Assembly: GCA_934045075.1 (NCBI GenBank)
Contig: OW203734.1
Location: forward strand, 17,217,680-17,281,679
DNA: 64,000 nucleotides
Direction: 5' to 3'
Origin: Yponomeuta sedellus
Lineage: Eukaryota; Arthropoda; Insecta; Lepidoptera; Yponomeutidae
The notes under the pieces are model-generated. The model did no database searches, was not told where the DNA came from, and saw only the letters and a list, made by a program, of their open reading frames with translations. Positions 34,490-45,138 of the stretch are shown here, piece after piece. The translations under genes were made by a program, and so were the position numbers. Every line of letters begins with the position of its first letter. Positions within the stretch are counted from its first letter, which is position 1.

Positions 34490-35268
34490 AGTCCCTGGTC
34501 TCTGCCTACTCCTCTGGGATAAGGCCTGAAGTTATGTTACAACAACAACGTATATTGGTTATAATTACTAGTATAATACCAATACCAGCTGTTTTCCCAC
34601 AGTTTACCAATTAATTATTACATAAAGGCGTTAAAAAAGTCACAAGAATTTTATTCACTATAAAGACAAAATGTTTACTTAAGGTTAGTACAGAAAACTC
34701 GCTGGGCGATACTTAAAAAAATGGTTGATAACCAAATATTGAATAAATTTCAGAGTACATTGAAAGTAGTAACCTTATTCTAGTTAAGTACTAAACATGA
34801 AAATGTTATGAACATAGAACAAGAGTTTAATTACTTTTTGGGTTTAAGTAATTTACATTACATGTTACTTAACTTAACATGTAATGTAAATTACATGTTA
34901 AGGTAACCCATTTGGATTTCGTTTTTATTTTGTGTCGGCCAAACGGTGCTAACTTTCTTCAGAGGAAAATGTATTTCATTTTAATGTTTATTAATAGTTT
35001 TAATTACCGAAGTTTTCTGAATAACCTCCATTATTTTTTGTAGAATCGACTTCACTGCGTTTAGATTTTTCAAACACTGCAGCAGATAGGTGCACCTTAA
35101 ATACAGTAGTTTTAGGTACTAATTATATTTCATACCACTTTCATTCGATGAAATGTAATTGATTGATGAATTATGATGAAATGAAATGTAACCCGTCTTT
35201 TATCTTCTTATTTTCTTCACTCAATGCTTGTCTAGAAGAAATTACTTTTAGTAATAAGGCCGCCAATT
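34490..35268. other. Repeat tail, palindrome and AT-rich DNA
   Basis: Begins with a retroelement-tail repeat (34490-34535). Holds the 20-bp-arm palindrome at 34848-34894. The end (taataaggccgccaattgta) looks like a LINE 3' end into which the LTR element inserted. Confidence 0.4.
34848..34894. repeat. Perfect 20-bp-arm palindrome
   Basis: gtaatttacattacatgtta, 7-base centre cttaact, then its exact reverse complement. Confidence 0.85.
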
Positions 35269-35273
35269 GTACT

Positions 35274-35481
35274 TTTGATCGTCTCGTAGCTATAATAATA
35301 ATAAAAGCTTGACCAAATGTTCTTTATAAAATTTCATCGTTTTTATTCGTACGAATCAGAAAATTAAGTGACATACATATTCAACAAAAAACGTTGCCAA
35401 GCAACTAGAAAAGGTCTATGAAAAAATATAAATCTACTTGCAACAAAAAGACTATATCCTCATGCATAGTAGTCGTGCACA
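35274..35481 (-). repeat. BEL/Pao 3' LTR
   Basis: Element orientation begins TGTGCACGACTACTATGCAT. It differs from the other LTR by about one base near the aaaaaatataaa / aaaaaaaataaa run. A TG...CA reading would start two bases further in on the outer side. Confidence 0.9.
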
Positions 35482-35495
35482 CTCTCCCCTTTTTT

Positions 35496-38400
35496 TCAAA
35501 GTAGAATGATCTTTTTGAGCGGCCGGCGCAAAGTACCAGCGGAGGTCCTCACATCCACCACTCTGATGATCCCGTCGCGGCCCGGAAACAGCGCCGCAAC
35601 CACTCCCCGTGGCCAGGTCCCTCGTGGCAGGTTCCCGTCTGCAACCAAAACAGGATCGCCGACCTTTACAGTTGGCTGTGCGGCACCGCGAACACGCCGG
35701 GGGGCCAGACTTGGCAGGTACTCCCGCACCCACCTCCTCCAGAAATGGTCCGCCAGCCTGACGGCTCGACGCCACCCGTTCCTATTACAAAGGTCCGCGT
35801 CAGTGAGCTGTGCTGGGATTTGCCGACCCGATGATGTTCCCAACAGGAAATGGAACGGCGTCAGGGCTTCAGGGTCTTCCGGATCGGGCGAAACGTGCGT
35901 AAGTGGTCGTGCGTTGACAATAGCTTCCGCTTCCGAAAGAAGCGTTCCCAGGACTTCGTCAGTTGGTGTTCGATCTCTGAGTGTAACACGAAGCGCTGTT
36001 TTCACGCTCTTCACCAATCGTTCCCATGCACCGCCCATAAATGGTGCCGATGCAGGAATAAACTTCCATTCTATTTTGCTGTTGCTTGCAAAGTCCGCCA
36101 CCTCCTGGCCGTACAGCTCACGCAGCTGTCTGTTTGCTCCAATGAAAGTCGTGCCGTTATCCGAGATGATTTGGTTTGGAGTCCCTCGGCGCGCAATGAA
36201 ACGGCGAAGGCACATTATGGCGGCGTCGGTTGATAGGCTGTGGACTATCTCCAGGTGTACGGCCCTTGAAGTCATGCATGTGAAGAGGGCTACCCAGCGT
36301 TTTTCATGCCTGCGTCGAACGGCTGTTAGCAGTGGCCCAAAATAGTCCAGACCCACGAACGTGAATGGCCGTTTTCCAAACGACAGGCGAGCACTCGGCA
36401 AATCCCCCATGGGTGGTTGAGGTGGTGCCCCGCGTACTAACTTGCAGAGCTGACAGCTGCGTACAATCGATCTGACAGAGTTCCGTAGTCCCAGGATCCA
36501 GTATTTTTGTCGGAGTTCGTTGATCACGGTTTCCGCGTTGGCGTGCCCGAACTTGTCGTGGAAGTGTGTTATGAGAAGGCGTACGGCTGGGTCTTTTCCA
36601 TCCAATATGATAGGCCTCGTGTCTGTCGAGACAACTTCTATGGCAGCAGCGCGTCCTTGAACGTACAACAAACCTTTCTCGTTCACACGTGGGCTGAGGG
36701 TAGCGAGCCGGCTTTTCGGTGGGATTGGATTCTCTCGTCGAAGGCATTGTAATTCTTGTCGGAATGCATTGTTCTGGCTGTTGCGTAGAATGTGGACCTC
36801 CGCGTATTCTATATTTTGAGCAGTCAGTACTCGTAAGGGTGTTTGCGTGGGAGTGTGCGACGACAAAGAGCTATGTTGGGTAAGAACAAAGTTATTTGAA
36901 GCACCCCTCACCCTGGTGATGCATGCGGCGATAAACTGATGCGCTCTAGCGGTTGCCCTAACCATTCTAAGCCATGAACTAAAATGAGCTGGGTCAGCTG
37001 AAACTGGTGATGATGACTCAACTGTGCTAATACAGTTGCAGCTAACATAATTGCATGACGACGGGATGGATGTTGTTTTCGAATGCAATAATGTTGATGG
37101 CGCTTTATTAATACGTGCAGATGGCTTCAGTTCCAGACCAACTAATGATTCTACCTTGCCACCTCCCGCTGCTGGTTCTGTTGGCCACTCGGCGGGGGGA
37201 GACAACAAATATGACGGCCCGCACATCCAGCGCGATTCTACGTTCAACACGGTTGTATCTAAACGTGTCGCATCATCAGCGACGTTCAGTGCAGTCGGAA
37301 TCCAGTGCCATTCTGTAACGACACTATTTTCTAGGATCTCTCCCACACGATTGGCTACAAAAGGTTTATATTTTCGAGCATCGCTACGTAGCCAACCTAA
37401 AACGGTCATGGAATCGCACCAGAAATAACGCCGAATCGGTTTGTTACGATGAGTGTCACAGATGAATTGAGCGAGACGTGAGGCTATCAACGCGCCTTGC
37501 AACTCGAGTCGCGGTATTGACACGGGCTTCAGAGGCGTCACACGAGCTTTACTTGCTATCAAAGCTAAGCTAGATTGGCCTGAAATATCACAAAACCTCC
37601 AATAAGCAACCGCAACATAGGCAGACTCACTCGCATCGCAAAACACGTGCAGTTCACGCTCTGAAATCCGTGAGTTACCCAAAAAATACTGCCTTGGTAT
37701 GCTTAATTGTGAAATTAGTTTTAAGCTTTCAAACCACTCACACCACGTATCGCAATCGACTACGTCAAATCGGTCGTCCCATCCCAAACCTTTCCGCCAC
37801 AAGTTTTGAAAAAGAATACGACCTTTTATAATAATGGGCATTAGAATGCCCAAAGGGTCGTATATTTGCATAACCATTGTTAGAGCTTGGCGCTTAGTTG
37901 CTGGAGGCGATGAACTACTCGAAACGCCCCCTCCAGAACCACCAAAACTAAACGTCAACTCATCGCGGATTGGCTTCCAGATGAGACCTAGTGTTCTAGT
38001 AGCGGCGTCGCTAGACAACTCTACGTCATTACTACTAACTACGTCTGATACCAGCTCGGCTGGCAATAGGGCTAGAGCCGCAGGATCGTTTGCTATCCAA
38101 CCTCGCATTTCGAAACCTCCGCGTTTATGAATCGTCACGACGTCGGAAGCCAGACGAGCCGCATCGTTCAGACTATCTAAACTACTAATAAAATCGTCCA
38201 TGTATGTGTCGTTCTTGATTGCCTCCACGGCCACGGGAAATTCCTTTTGGAATTCTGATGCGTTAAGATTTGTTATGTAAATTGCCGTCGATGGGCTGGA
38301 GCAAGCGCCAAACATCATCGACGACATTCGATATACTTTTAGGGGACTAGAAGGATCGTCCCGCCAGAGGAATCGCTGAGCGTCCCTATCCTGCTGTATT

Positions 38401-41396
38401 ATTTTCACTTGTGGGAACATTTCCTTAATATCAGCGGTGAGAGCGATCCTTCCTTCCCTGAAACGCATCAGTATTCCCAATAAAGGTTGTAAAAAATCGG
38501 GTCCCGGTAATAGCATTGAGTTTAATGAAACTCCCTGCGATCGAGCTGCGGCATCATGAACGACGCGAAGTTTGGCCGGTTTGTTAGGATTTATCACACC
38601 AAAGTGTGGCAAATACCAACAAACACCTTTAGGATCTACCCCGGTACACTCCTCGGCGTAGCCCTTAGTTATCGTGTCGTGGATATTATTCCTATATCGT
38701 TTCGCATACTCGGGTTCCCTTAACATCTTTGCCTCAAGGCTCCTGAACCTAGACAAGGCTAACGGGTAGCTATATGGAACATGCAAATGATCTGCCCTCC
38801 AAAGAAGTCCCACCTCGAAACGTCCCTCGGGGAGTCGGCGAGCCGTACGTTCGAGTATACTAAGCGCGCGTTGGTCATCGGTACTACGTGCTTCGTGCTT
38901 AGATATACCTATTGCGTCTAGCTTATACTGGGCCTTAATAAGATCCTCGAGCTCAGACCTAACATCAGTTTCTGTGACTTGGGCATGGTACGCCATTTCG
39001 ACGGTTTCAACGGGTCTAGTCCTACTACTAGCAAATCCGAAAAGTACCCAACCTAACGCTGTTCGTATGGCAACTGGCTGTGATAGTTTTCCTTTTCTTG
39101 TGGCCGAAGCTATGGACAAGTGCCAGTTGTCCATACCTATTACTAGCATTGGCTTGGCACAGTCATAGCAAAGCTCTGTGGTTATGTCCCCTAGGTAGGA
39201 GTAGCTACGCAAGTCGGTACGCCTAATCGTTTGTTTGCATACTATGCCTAAATTTTTAATTGAACGTGCTCTATGTACCCGGAAAGTTTCGGTTGCATGT
39301 TTACCACGAATCACGAAATCTACGTACTGTACTGCAGTCTGTCTACTTAATCCACCTACACAGTCTAAATGAATTTGCCCCTCGCGTCCGGTGGCGCCAA
39401 TACGATCAGAAATTGCAGAATCGATAAACGTCGTTGAAGAGCCATCATCTAATAACGCGAACGTGTCTACCTTGCCTGCTGGTCCTGAAACCGTTACCGC
39501 GACTATCTTCAGATAGGGGCTGAAGCTGGGCCGGTCACCCGTCTCGCTCGTAGAGTTCGGCGTCGCGGTCGTGTGAGCGGCCACCTCGCGTGTCGTGTCG
39601 CCCCCCGAAGCGGTCGGAGTAGAGGCCCCCAAGGAAGACTCATCATGTGCAGAGATGACGTCGCATTCATCAACATGAGCTGTAGTGGTGGGAGAAAAAT
39701 CAGGATCGTGAAGCAAAGTGTGATGCTTGCGATTACAATTTCCTACTTCGCATTTGGTTTTATTTTTATTACACAGACGAAAAACGTGAGAACTCTTCGT
39801 CAAACAACGATAACAGATTTTTTCTTTTTTAATGAACTGCCACCTGTCACTCACTGACAATAACTTGAAGCTGTCACAGATCGATATGTCATGAGATTGA
39901 TTACAAAACAAACAAGAGATATTTTTGTAATTATTATTGGTTTGAGCATGTTTTTTAGGTGCGGCCTGATGATATGATTGACTAGGTTTGTATGAAGCTT
40001 CTGATACAGCATGAGTGCGCTCCCGTAGCACGTAGCCGTAAGTGGTTTCCGCGACGCTGTCGAACCTCGCGTGTAAGTCTACTTCGCGAGCTAGAAAGTT
40101 GGACAGCATCTCTACTCTCCCGCTGCTGGAGGCGGTCCCATGATCTGTTTGTGTCGCAGCGTAGTCCATCCATCTCGTGCGTAGCAGCAGGGGTAACTTA
40201 CTCATAAGGGCCGAGAACAACTCTGGGGAACACAAATAGTCAGTAGCATCTAACAACTTAACTACCTCTACACAGTTGCGTACTCGAGACGAGAAAATCG
40301 ACAGCTCCTTAAGCTCACTATTAACCTTTGGCAAGTTTCGGATCGCTGCAACCTCTCTCAGCACGATTTGCTCCGGGCGTCCAAAACGCCGTTTTAGTTC
40401 TTTCATGATAACATGGGGTCCCTGAGCTGTTGCCAAGAGTACACATACCGCCTCTCGTGCTGTTCCCTTAAGAGCTACGCTAAGCCGGGCTAGATTTTCA
40501 GACGGCGTGTATCTCTTTTCAGAATCGTAATAAGATCGTTCAAAAACTAACCAATCGAGTGGCGACTTACCATCAAACATTGCTAGGTTAATGTTAGGCT
40601 TCTGGCGGTTTTCATTGTTATTACAAAAAACCAAACCCTCTATCGCAGAAGCCAGTTTGAGCACAGGGTCTGCGACGTCTCTGTGCTGATGTCCCACGGG
40701 AGCCTTCGGGTCGTACGAGTAGTCTTGCTGAAGGCCGGCCTGGGTATTGAGCGGCGTTATCGTCTGTTCTGCTCTCACATAATTTTGCTTATTATAATGA
40801 GAATCCTGAGGAAAATCAAAAATATTAGTATAGTCAATTCCAGCTTGTGGGCTTGCTTGTGGGTTGACTATTTGTGTGGCTGCTAGTGCATTATCTCGGC
40901 GGTCGTTTGGTAAAATGTCGATGTCATCGTCGGCGGGCAAATTGACATTTTCGTCACCTTTCTGAAGCCAACTTTCAATACTACCAGCACTTCGGCGGCT
41001 ACTGGGTGTGCCACGCTGGCTGTATTCGGCCTCAATTGCGGCCAAATCGGCTTGGTGCTGTAGCTCAGCGGTATTTCTGTCAAGCTGTAATTTTTTGGCC
41101 TCTAACTCTAGCGCCTGCAACTCTAGTCGTGCGAGGTGGCGGGCGTGGTGTGCCTCGGCGGCGAGTTTCCTCGCAGCCACCACGGTCGCGGAGGAGCGGC
41201 TCGTGCGCGTGGAGACGGAGCGCGGCCGCGAGGCGGAGGGTGCGCCACCGGTGCTCGTGGTGGGCGTCTCACTTTGGGCCTGCGGCGGCGGCGCTACATT
41301 CGTGTCAACAATTTGCGCAGCGGGGACAGCGCTAGTATTTACAGCGCCTGTACCCGTTGGTGGTATAAGCCCCGATTGGCTTCTGGTCACAACCAT
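35496..41396 (-). CDS. BEL/Pao Gag-Pol polyprotein, intact frame
   Basis: A 1966-residue polyprotein of a BEL/Pao retrotransposon. In order: a Glu/Ala-rich coiled coil (about 75-125); Gag region of the DUF1759 type (about 265-445); Cys/His knuckles (495-560, CLFCNQSH and CYRC with later Cys/His); aspartic protease with LLDDGSS at 648-654; reverse transcriptase about 890-1090 with YMDD at 1065-1068; RNase H with D1254, E1298 and D1328; integrase zinc finger (H1613, H1618, C1648, C1651), and catalytic D1684, D1746 and E1792 (FMGGAWERL); then a basic tail of the DUF5641 type. All catalytic residues I checked are present and there is no stop or frameshift. It starts ATG at 41396, 67 bases inside the 5' LTR, and ends 15 bases before the 3' LTR. 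Confidence 0.95.
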   Translation of the reverse strand: MVVTRSQSGLIPPTGTGAVNTSAVPAAQIVDTNVAPPPQAQSETPTTSTGGAPSASRPRSVSTRTSRSSATVVAARKLAAEAHHARHLARLELQALELEAKKLQLDRNTAELQHQADLAAIEAEYSQRGTPSSRRSAGSIESWLQKGDENVNLPADDDIDILPNDRRDNALAATQIVNPQASPQAGIDYTNIFDFPQDSHYNKQNYVRAEQTITPLNTQAGLQQDYSYDPKAPVGHQHRDVADPVLKLASAIEGLVFCNNNENRQKPNINLAMFDGKSPLDWLVFERSYYDSEKRYTPSENLARLSVALKGTAREAVCVLLATAQGPHVIMKELKRRFGRPEQIVLREVAAIRNLPKVNSELKELSIFSSRVRNCVEVVKLLDATDYLCSPELFSALMSKLPLLLRTRWMDYAATQTDHGTASSSGRVEMLSNFLAREVDLHARFDSVAETTYGYVLRERTHAVSEASYKPSQSYHQAAPKKHAQTNNNYKNISCLFCNQSHDISICDSFKLLSVSDRWQFIKKEKICYRCLTKSSHVFRLCNKNKTKCEVGNCNRKHHTLLHDPDFSPTTTAHVDECDVISAHDESSLGASTPTASGGDTTREVAAHTTATPNSTSETGDRPSFSPYLKIVAVTVSGPAGKVDTFALLDDGSSTTFIDSAISDRIGATGREGQIHLDCVGGLSRQTAVQYVDFVIRGKHATETFRVHRARSIKNLGIVCKQTIRRTDLRSYSYLGDITTELCYDCAKPMLVIGMDNWHLSIASATRKGKLSQPVAIRTALGWVLFGFASSRTRPVETVEMAYHAQVTETDVRSELEDLIKAQYKLDAIGISKHEARSTDDQRALSILERTARRLPEGRFEVGLLWRADHLHVPYSYPLALSRFRSLEAKMLREPEYAKRYRNNIHDTITKGYAEECTGVDPKGVCWYLPHFGVINPNKPAKLRVVHDAAARSQGVSLNSMLLPGPDFLQPLLGILMRFREGRIALTADIKEMFPQVKIIQQDRDAQRFLWRDDPSSPLKVYRMSSMMFGACSSPSTAIYITNLNASEFQKEFPVAVEAIKNDTYMDDFISSLDSLNDAARLASDVVTIHKRGGFEMRGWIANDPAALALLPAELVSDVVSSNDVELSSDAATRTLGLIWKPIRDELTFSFGGSGGGVSSSSSPPATKRQALTMVMQIYDPLGILMPIIIKGRILFQNLWRKGLGWDDRFDVVDCDTWCEWFESLKLISQLSIPRQYFLGNSRISERELHVFCDASESAYVAVAYWRFCDISGQSSLALIASKARVTPLKPVSIPRLELQGALIASRLAQFICDTHRNKPIRRYFWCDSMTVLGWLRSDARKYKPFVANRVGEILENSVVTEWHWIPTALNVADDATRLDTTVLNVESRWMCGPSYLLSPPAEWPTEPAAGGGKVESLVGLELKPSARINKAPSTLLHSKTTSIPSSCNYVSCNCISTVESSSPVSADPAHFSSWLRMVRATARAHQFIAACITRVRGASNNFVLTQHSSLSSHTPTQTPLRVLTAQNIEYAEVHILRNSQNNAFRQELQCLRRENPIPPKSRLATLSPRVNEKGLLYVQGRAAAIEVVSTDTRPIILDGKDPAVRLLITHFHDKFGHANAETVINELRQKYWILGLRNSVRSIVRSCQLCKLVRGAPPQPPMGDLPSARLSFGKRPFTFVGLDYFGPLLTAVRRRHEKRWVALFTCMTSRAVHLEIVHSLSTDAAIMCLRRFIARRGTPNQIISDNGTTFIGANRQLRELYGQEVADFASNSKIEWKFIPASAPFMGGAWERLVKSVKTALRVTLRDRTPTDEVLGTLLSEAEAIVNARPLTHVSPDPEDPEALTPFHFLLGTSSGRQIPAQLTDADLCNRNGWRRAVRLADHFWRRWVREYLPSLAPRRVRGAAQPTVKVGDPVLVADGNLPRGTWPRGVVAALFPGRDGIIRVVDVRTSAGTLRRPLKKIILL

Positions 41397-41462
41397 AATA
41401 AATATTTTTTATTAACACTTTTTAAATAGACACTGTTTCATTTCACGGTAAAAGGACCACTA

Positions 41463-41670
41463 TTTGATCGTCTCGTAGCTATAATAATAATAAAAGCTTG
41501 ACCAAATGTTCTTTATAAAATTTCATCGTTTTTATTCGTACGAATCAGAAAATTAAGTGACATACATATTCAACAAAAAACGTTGCCAAGCAACTAGAAA
41601 AGGTCTATGAAAAAAAATAAATCTACTTGCAACAAAAAGACTATATCCTCATGCATAGTAGTCGTGCACA
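41463..41670 (-). repeat. BEL/Pao 5' LTR
   Basis: Same 208-bp sequence as 35274-35481; expected to hold the element's promoter. An ATAAAA-like word lies in the middle but no promoter was assigned. Confidence 0.9.
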
Positions 41671-41675
41671 GTACT

Positions 41676-42569
41676 GGACTAAGTTTTGTTTGACTGTTTA
41701 AGTCTCTTATGTAATTTACATAATGCAATCCTGGTTTACATACAATAAAGAATATTCTATGTATCTACGTATTACATTGAAATCGATACGAGCAGTGCTT
41801 AGATCTACTGGGTGTTAGTTATTCACAAAGGAATCACGGAACAGAGGCCAGATTTGTTTGCGGCAAGCGCCTCTAAAACCAGGGATACAGTTATAAAGGT
41901 GGCTGTAAAGTTTATTCTCGCCCCACACCGTGAAGCTTTTGCTGTCAGAAGGTTAACTCATGAACATGAATGAACAGTGGGATCTGCGACTACACGCTAA
42001 GTGGTGGCTATAACACATCAAGTTTAACAAGCTTGACACTATGACTACTAAGTTCGGTTACGGGGGAAATTACAACAAAAAATATATTGCTGTCGACAGT
42101 GAAGATTTGCAAGGATTTCCTTTTTTTTTGAAAGAAAGAGTATTTATTGGGTATCATACAAAGGTATATTATGGAGTGAGTGGAATTTGCGAACAGTCAA
42201 CCTAACCTTAACCACGGATATCCTTATCTTATCCTAGAGCTTTATGTCACGGTTCCTTGACTACACAGGTGCTGCATACAGTTATCAGCACAAAAATATT
42301 TACACACGACACTGTGCAGTCGTATTACATTAGATTTTTCTACAAAAAATGTAAACGTTTATCGTCTGTCGAGTATACGGGTTAAGGTCTTTAGTGTTAG
42401 GATCTCTAAGTTTACCTAGTACACAATCGTGATTGGACCCGTTACAAGATATGATTGACTGGTTTCCACTGGAGTTCCAATCGAATAGGGAAATTATAAA
42501 ATGTGGCCGCTTATTTTACCCGGAAATGGACGGCGATTCAGTTTTATCGATATAGAGTAGGTAAAATAC
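41676..42569. other. Gene-free stretch; continuation of the target repeat
   Basis: The first bases (tacataatgcaatcc ... caataaagaatattc) look like the rest of the LINE 3' end interrupted by the BEL element. Remainder unassigned. Confidence 0.35.
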
Positions 42570-42650
42570 TTATCATCATCATCAACCCATTACATCCCCA
42601 CCAAGTGGAACGGGTCTCTTTCCTGAGGAAAGTATAGAAAATAGAGGAAA
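42570..42650 (-). repeat. 5S-type SINE tail fragment
   Basis: tcatcatcatcaacccattacatccccaccaagtgg...acgggtctctttcctgagg matches the reversed 3' end with its trinucleotide tail. Confidence 0.5.
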
Positions 42651-42864
42651 TGCTTCTATGAGATTTAATTTAATTTGTTGATTTGGTTGGTGTACAAAAC
42701 AGATCACACTATAAAATAAAAGTAATACTATCATATATTTACCAACTCGTGTTCTAAAGCATGCACACACAATATCGCCACATGCGATTTTGAGTATCTT
42801 AATAATCTTTATATACGTAATTCTACTATACGTGTGTACACGGCTGAACAAACAGATTTCAATT

Positions 42865-42967
42865 ATTTTTTTTATATGCGTTTGGGTGGCGCCCTGGGTG
42901 GTTTAGATTCACAAAGTAGCCCGGTAGATGGCGCTGCGTGCAGGACAACGTCTGTTGGGTCCGCTAG
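42865..42967 (+). mobile_element. Helitron 3' end
   Basis: Ends ggacaacgtctgttgggtccgctag, i.e. a short stem-loop (ggac...gtcc) just before CTAG, followed by T, the pattern of lepidopteran non-autonomous Helitron ends. The 5' end was not found. Confidence 0.5.
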
Positions 42968-45025
42968 TAAAGTATAAAATTATAGGGATAAGCATTTTGG
43001 ATAAAACCACACAACACTACGAATTCATGATTTTGGCTGAGAAACTCTTGAACTTAGCATAATGCGCGTGGATACTATCGAATTCCGAGCTAATTCCATA
43101 AAGTTAACCATCTCTGGCAAATATTGTGTCCCGGACACACCGCAGACAGGCTACCGAGAACTCGGCTCGCCATAGTTTCGTGCGGCCTCGTTCCAGTTAC
43201 CCACTACCAGGAATTAAAGACATTAAATCGATTTTACTACGCGAAATTCTAATGCCTGTATTATAAATTCCATTTACCTTTGCTGCTGTGAGCGCGGCAT
43301 TTGTGCTCACATGTGGTGCGGTGTGGGTATTTCAGAATTTAGCGATCAACTTGAATCCTCTTGCAATGTCGCCCGGAATTAGAGTACCTACACAAATAGC
43401 GCTTCCTTGAACGTTGTTTCTACTGCACTCTGTACTTCTAGTGCACACCTGGGCCACATTTCATAGAGCTGAAATTCATAGTTTTCTATAACAATTCGAT
43501 GACCATAATCAAATCAATTTGTTTCAACTTAAGGAATTTAGATACTATATGCTGAATATAAGTGTACAATGTAAGCCGCTGCCTTCGGGCCATAGTATGG
43601 AGTCATCGTATAGTGTCATCATAAGACAGGGTATCGTAGTCTGGGACCAGGGCAAGTGCTTGTGTTGTGTGGAAGTTCTTATTAAATATTTTCGACTCCG
43701 GGGACAGTTCCTTATATATGTTATTTCCCAACAAACATAGAAAAGATGTTCTCATACGCAGAATCGTTGCGTTTACGTTTCGTCGGGATTTATTTGTTGC
43801 TTTCACTACCTTCAATTTGTTGTTGATGTGTGGTGAAATCTCGTGGTTTACACTGTCACATATTGGCGTGCAAAAAGAAAAAAAAAACGAGTTAAACAAA
43901 TCAGCATGGGATTATTATGACGATCCTAGTCGAGCGTTTTAAAACTTTAATTGTCAAATTGGACTTTAATTAATTGTCAAATTTAGAATTAAACCGCGTG
44001 ACTCGTGCCATCTTACTACTCGTGTAGGATTATAATACTCGTGTGTATCGGGGTTTCAAACATAAACAACCATAACGTTGTTTGTATGATCCGTGTCAAA
44101 GGAGCGCTTAAAATTACGCGTCCATTGCATGCTTTAAACATCACAAGAAAATTAAATTGATTTCTCAGCAAAATTAAGCGAACAAAGCAGTTGGTTTTCA
44201 CCCGGGCCCTAAAGGATGGCAATAAAGTGTTTGGATCATTTGTATGTATATCCAATTCTATGTTTCCTTCATAATATATCCTTAATCAAAGGTCAGATTT
44301 GTACAAATCTCAATCGATTTGTCGGATATGCGCGAGGGTCACATAAATGAAATCAGTATAAATTTACCAAAAAATATTCATAATTCGTATTCTTTATCGC
44401 TAAATCACGTACATAGTTATAGGTATAGTTGGTTTTGGTATTTGTAGGTAAACAGAAACCCTTTTTTTGTATTATGTCAGTTTTTTAGCTTTCGAGTCGG
44501 GCGTCAGTTATCAGTAGTTTTCCTAAGCTTTCTAAGCTCATTACACTATATAACAGATTTTGCAGGCGTATTCAAATCCGCCCGCAAAATACAGCTCAAG
44601 CTGCTAAGCTCATTAGATTATTTAACCGAATATAGTTAGGCTGGTCTAATACGCCCTTATCAAGCTTACCGCTCGATAGTGCTCATTGCATCCAGAGCTA
44701 ATTGACCCATAAACACACTTATCTGGAGCGTTTGTCGCGTCCCCGCTGTACTGGCGCCAAATAGCCAAGTTCGCGAACAAACTGCCAATGGACCCACACG
44801 GATAGATAAATAATAATGTAGTGTAATGGGGACCCCTGTGATGTTTTCAGTTGTCTAGTCTTTACATGAGATTTTATGACGATGCCCTAATCTTTTGAAA
44901 ACCCTTTGTAGCTGAAAGGCATTTGTAACAATGGAAGTAGACCTAGATCGCTTGACAATCAACCAAAATATAATTTAAGTAATTGATAATAGAAGCTCCT
45001 CAATAAATAAAATAAGAAGCTGTTG
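42968..45025. other. Gene-free stretch
   Basis: Two kilobases without a recognisable element or exon. Confidence 0.35.
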
Positions 45026-45138
45026 GCCAGTTTCTGAATTGAGAATTTCACTAAGTAAATACTTAAGTGACGTTCTGTCACGCTACACGCTCCTTGCTGA
45101 TAAATTTACTTAGAGAAATTGTCAATTCAGAAACTGGC
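45026..45138. mobile_element. MITE with 35-bp terminal inverted repeats
   Basis: gccagtttctgaattgagaa...aagtaaat (45026-45060) is inverted at 45104-45138 with two mismatches. 113 bp in all, related to 32633-32742. Confidence 0.8.

Larger units (their letters stand above)
35274..41670 (-). mobile_element. BEL/Pao LTR retrotransposon, apparently complete
   Basis: 208-bp LTRs (35274-35481 and 41463-41670) flank a 6.0-kb interior; GTACT directly outside both ends (35269-35273, 41671-41675) is a 5-bp target duplication. On the minus strand the 5' LTR is followed within a few bases by TGGTCCTTTTACC, a candidate tRNA primer site, and AAAAAAAGGGGAGAG directly precedes the 3' LTR as polypurine tract. 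One uninterrupted Gag-Pol frame fills the interior; no env-like frame is seen. It is the best preserved element in the window. Confidence 0.93.

Noticed and set aside
35452..41429. Many open frames on both strands within the BEL/Pao element
   Set aside because: They overlap the 1966-codon Gag-Pol frame in other phases and have no domain signal.
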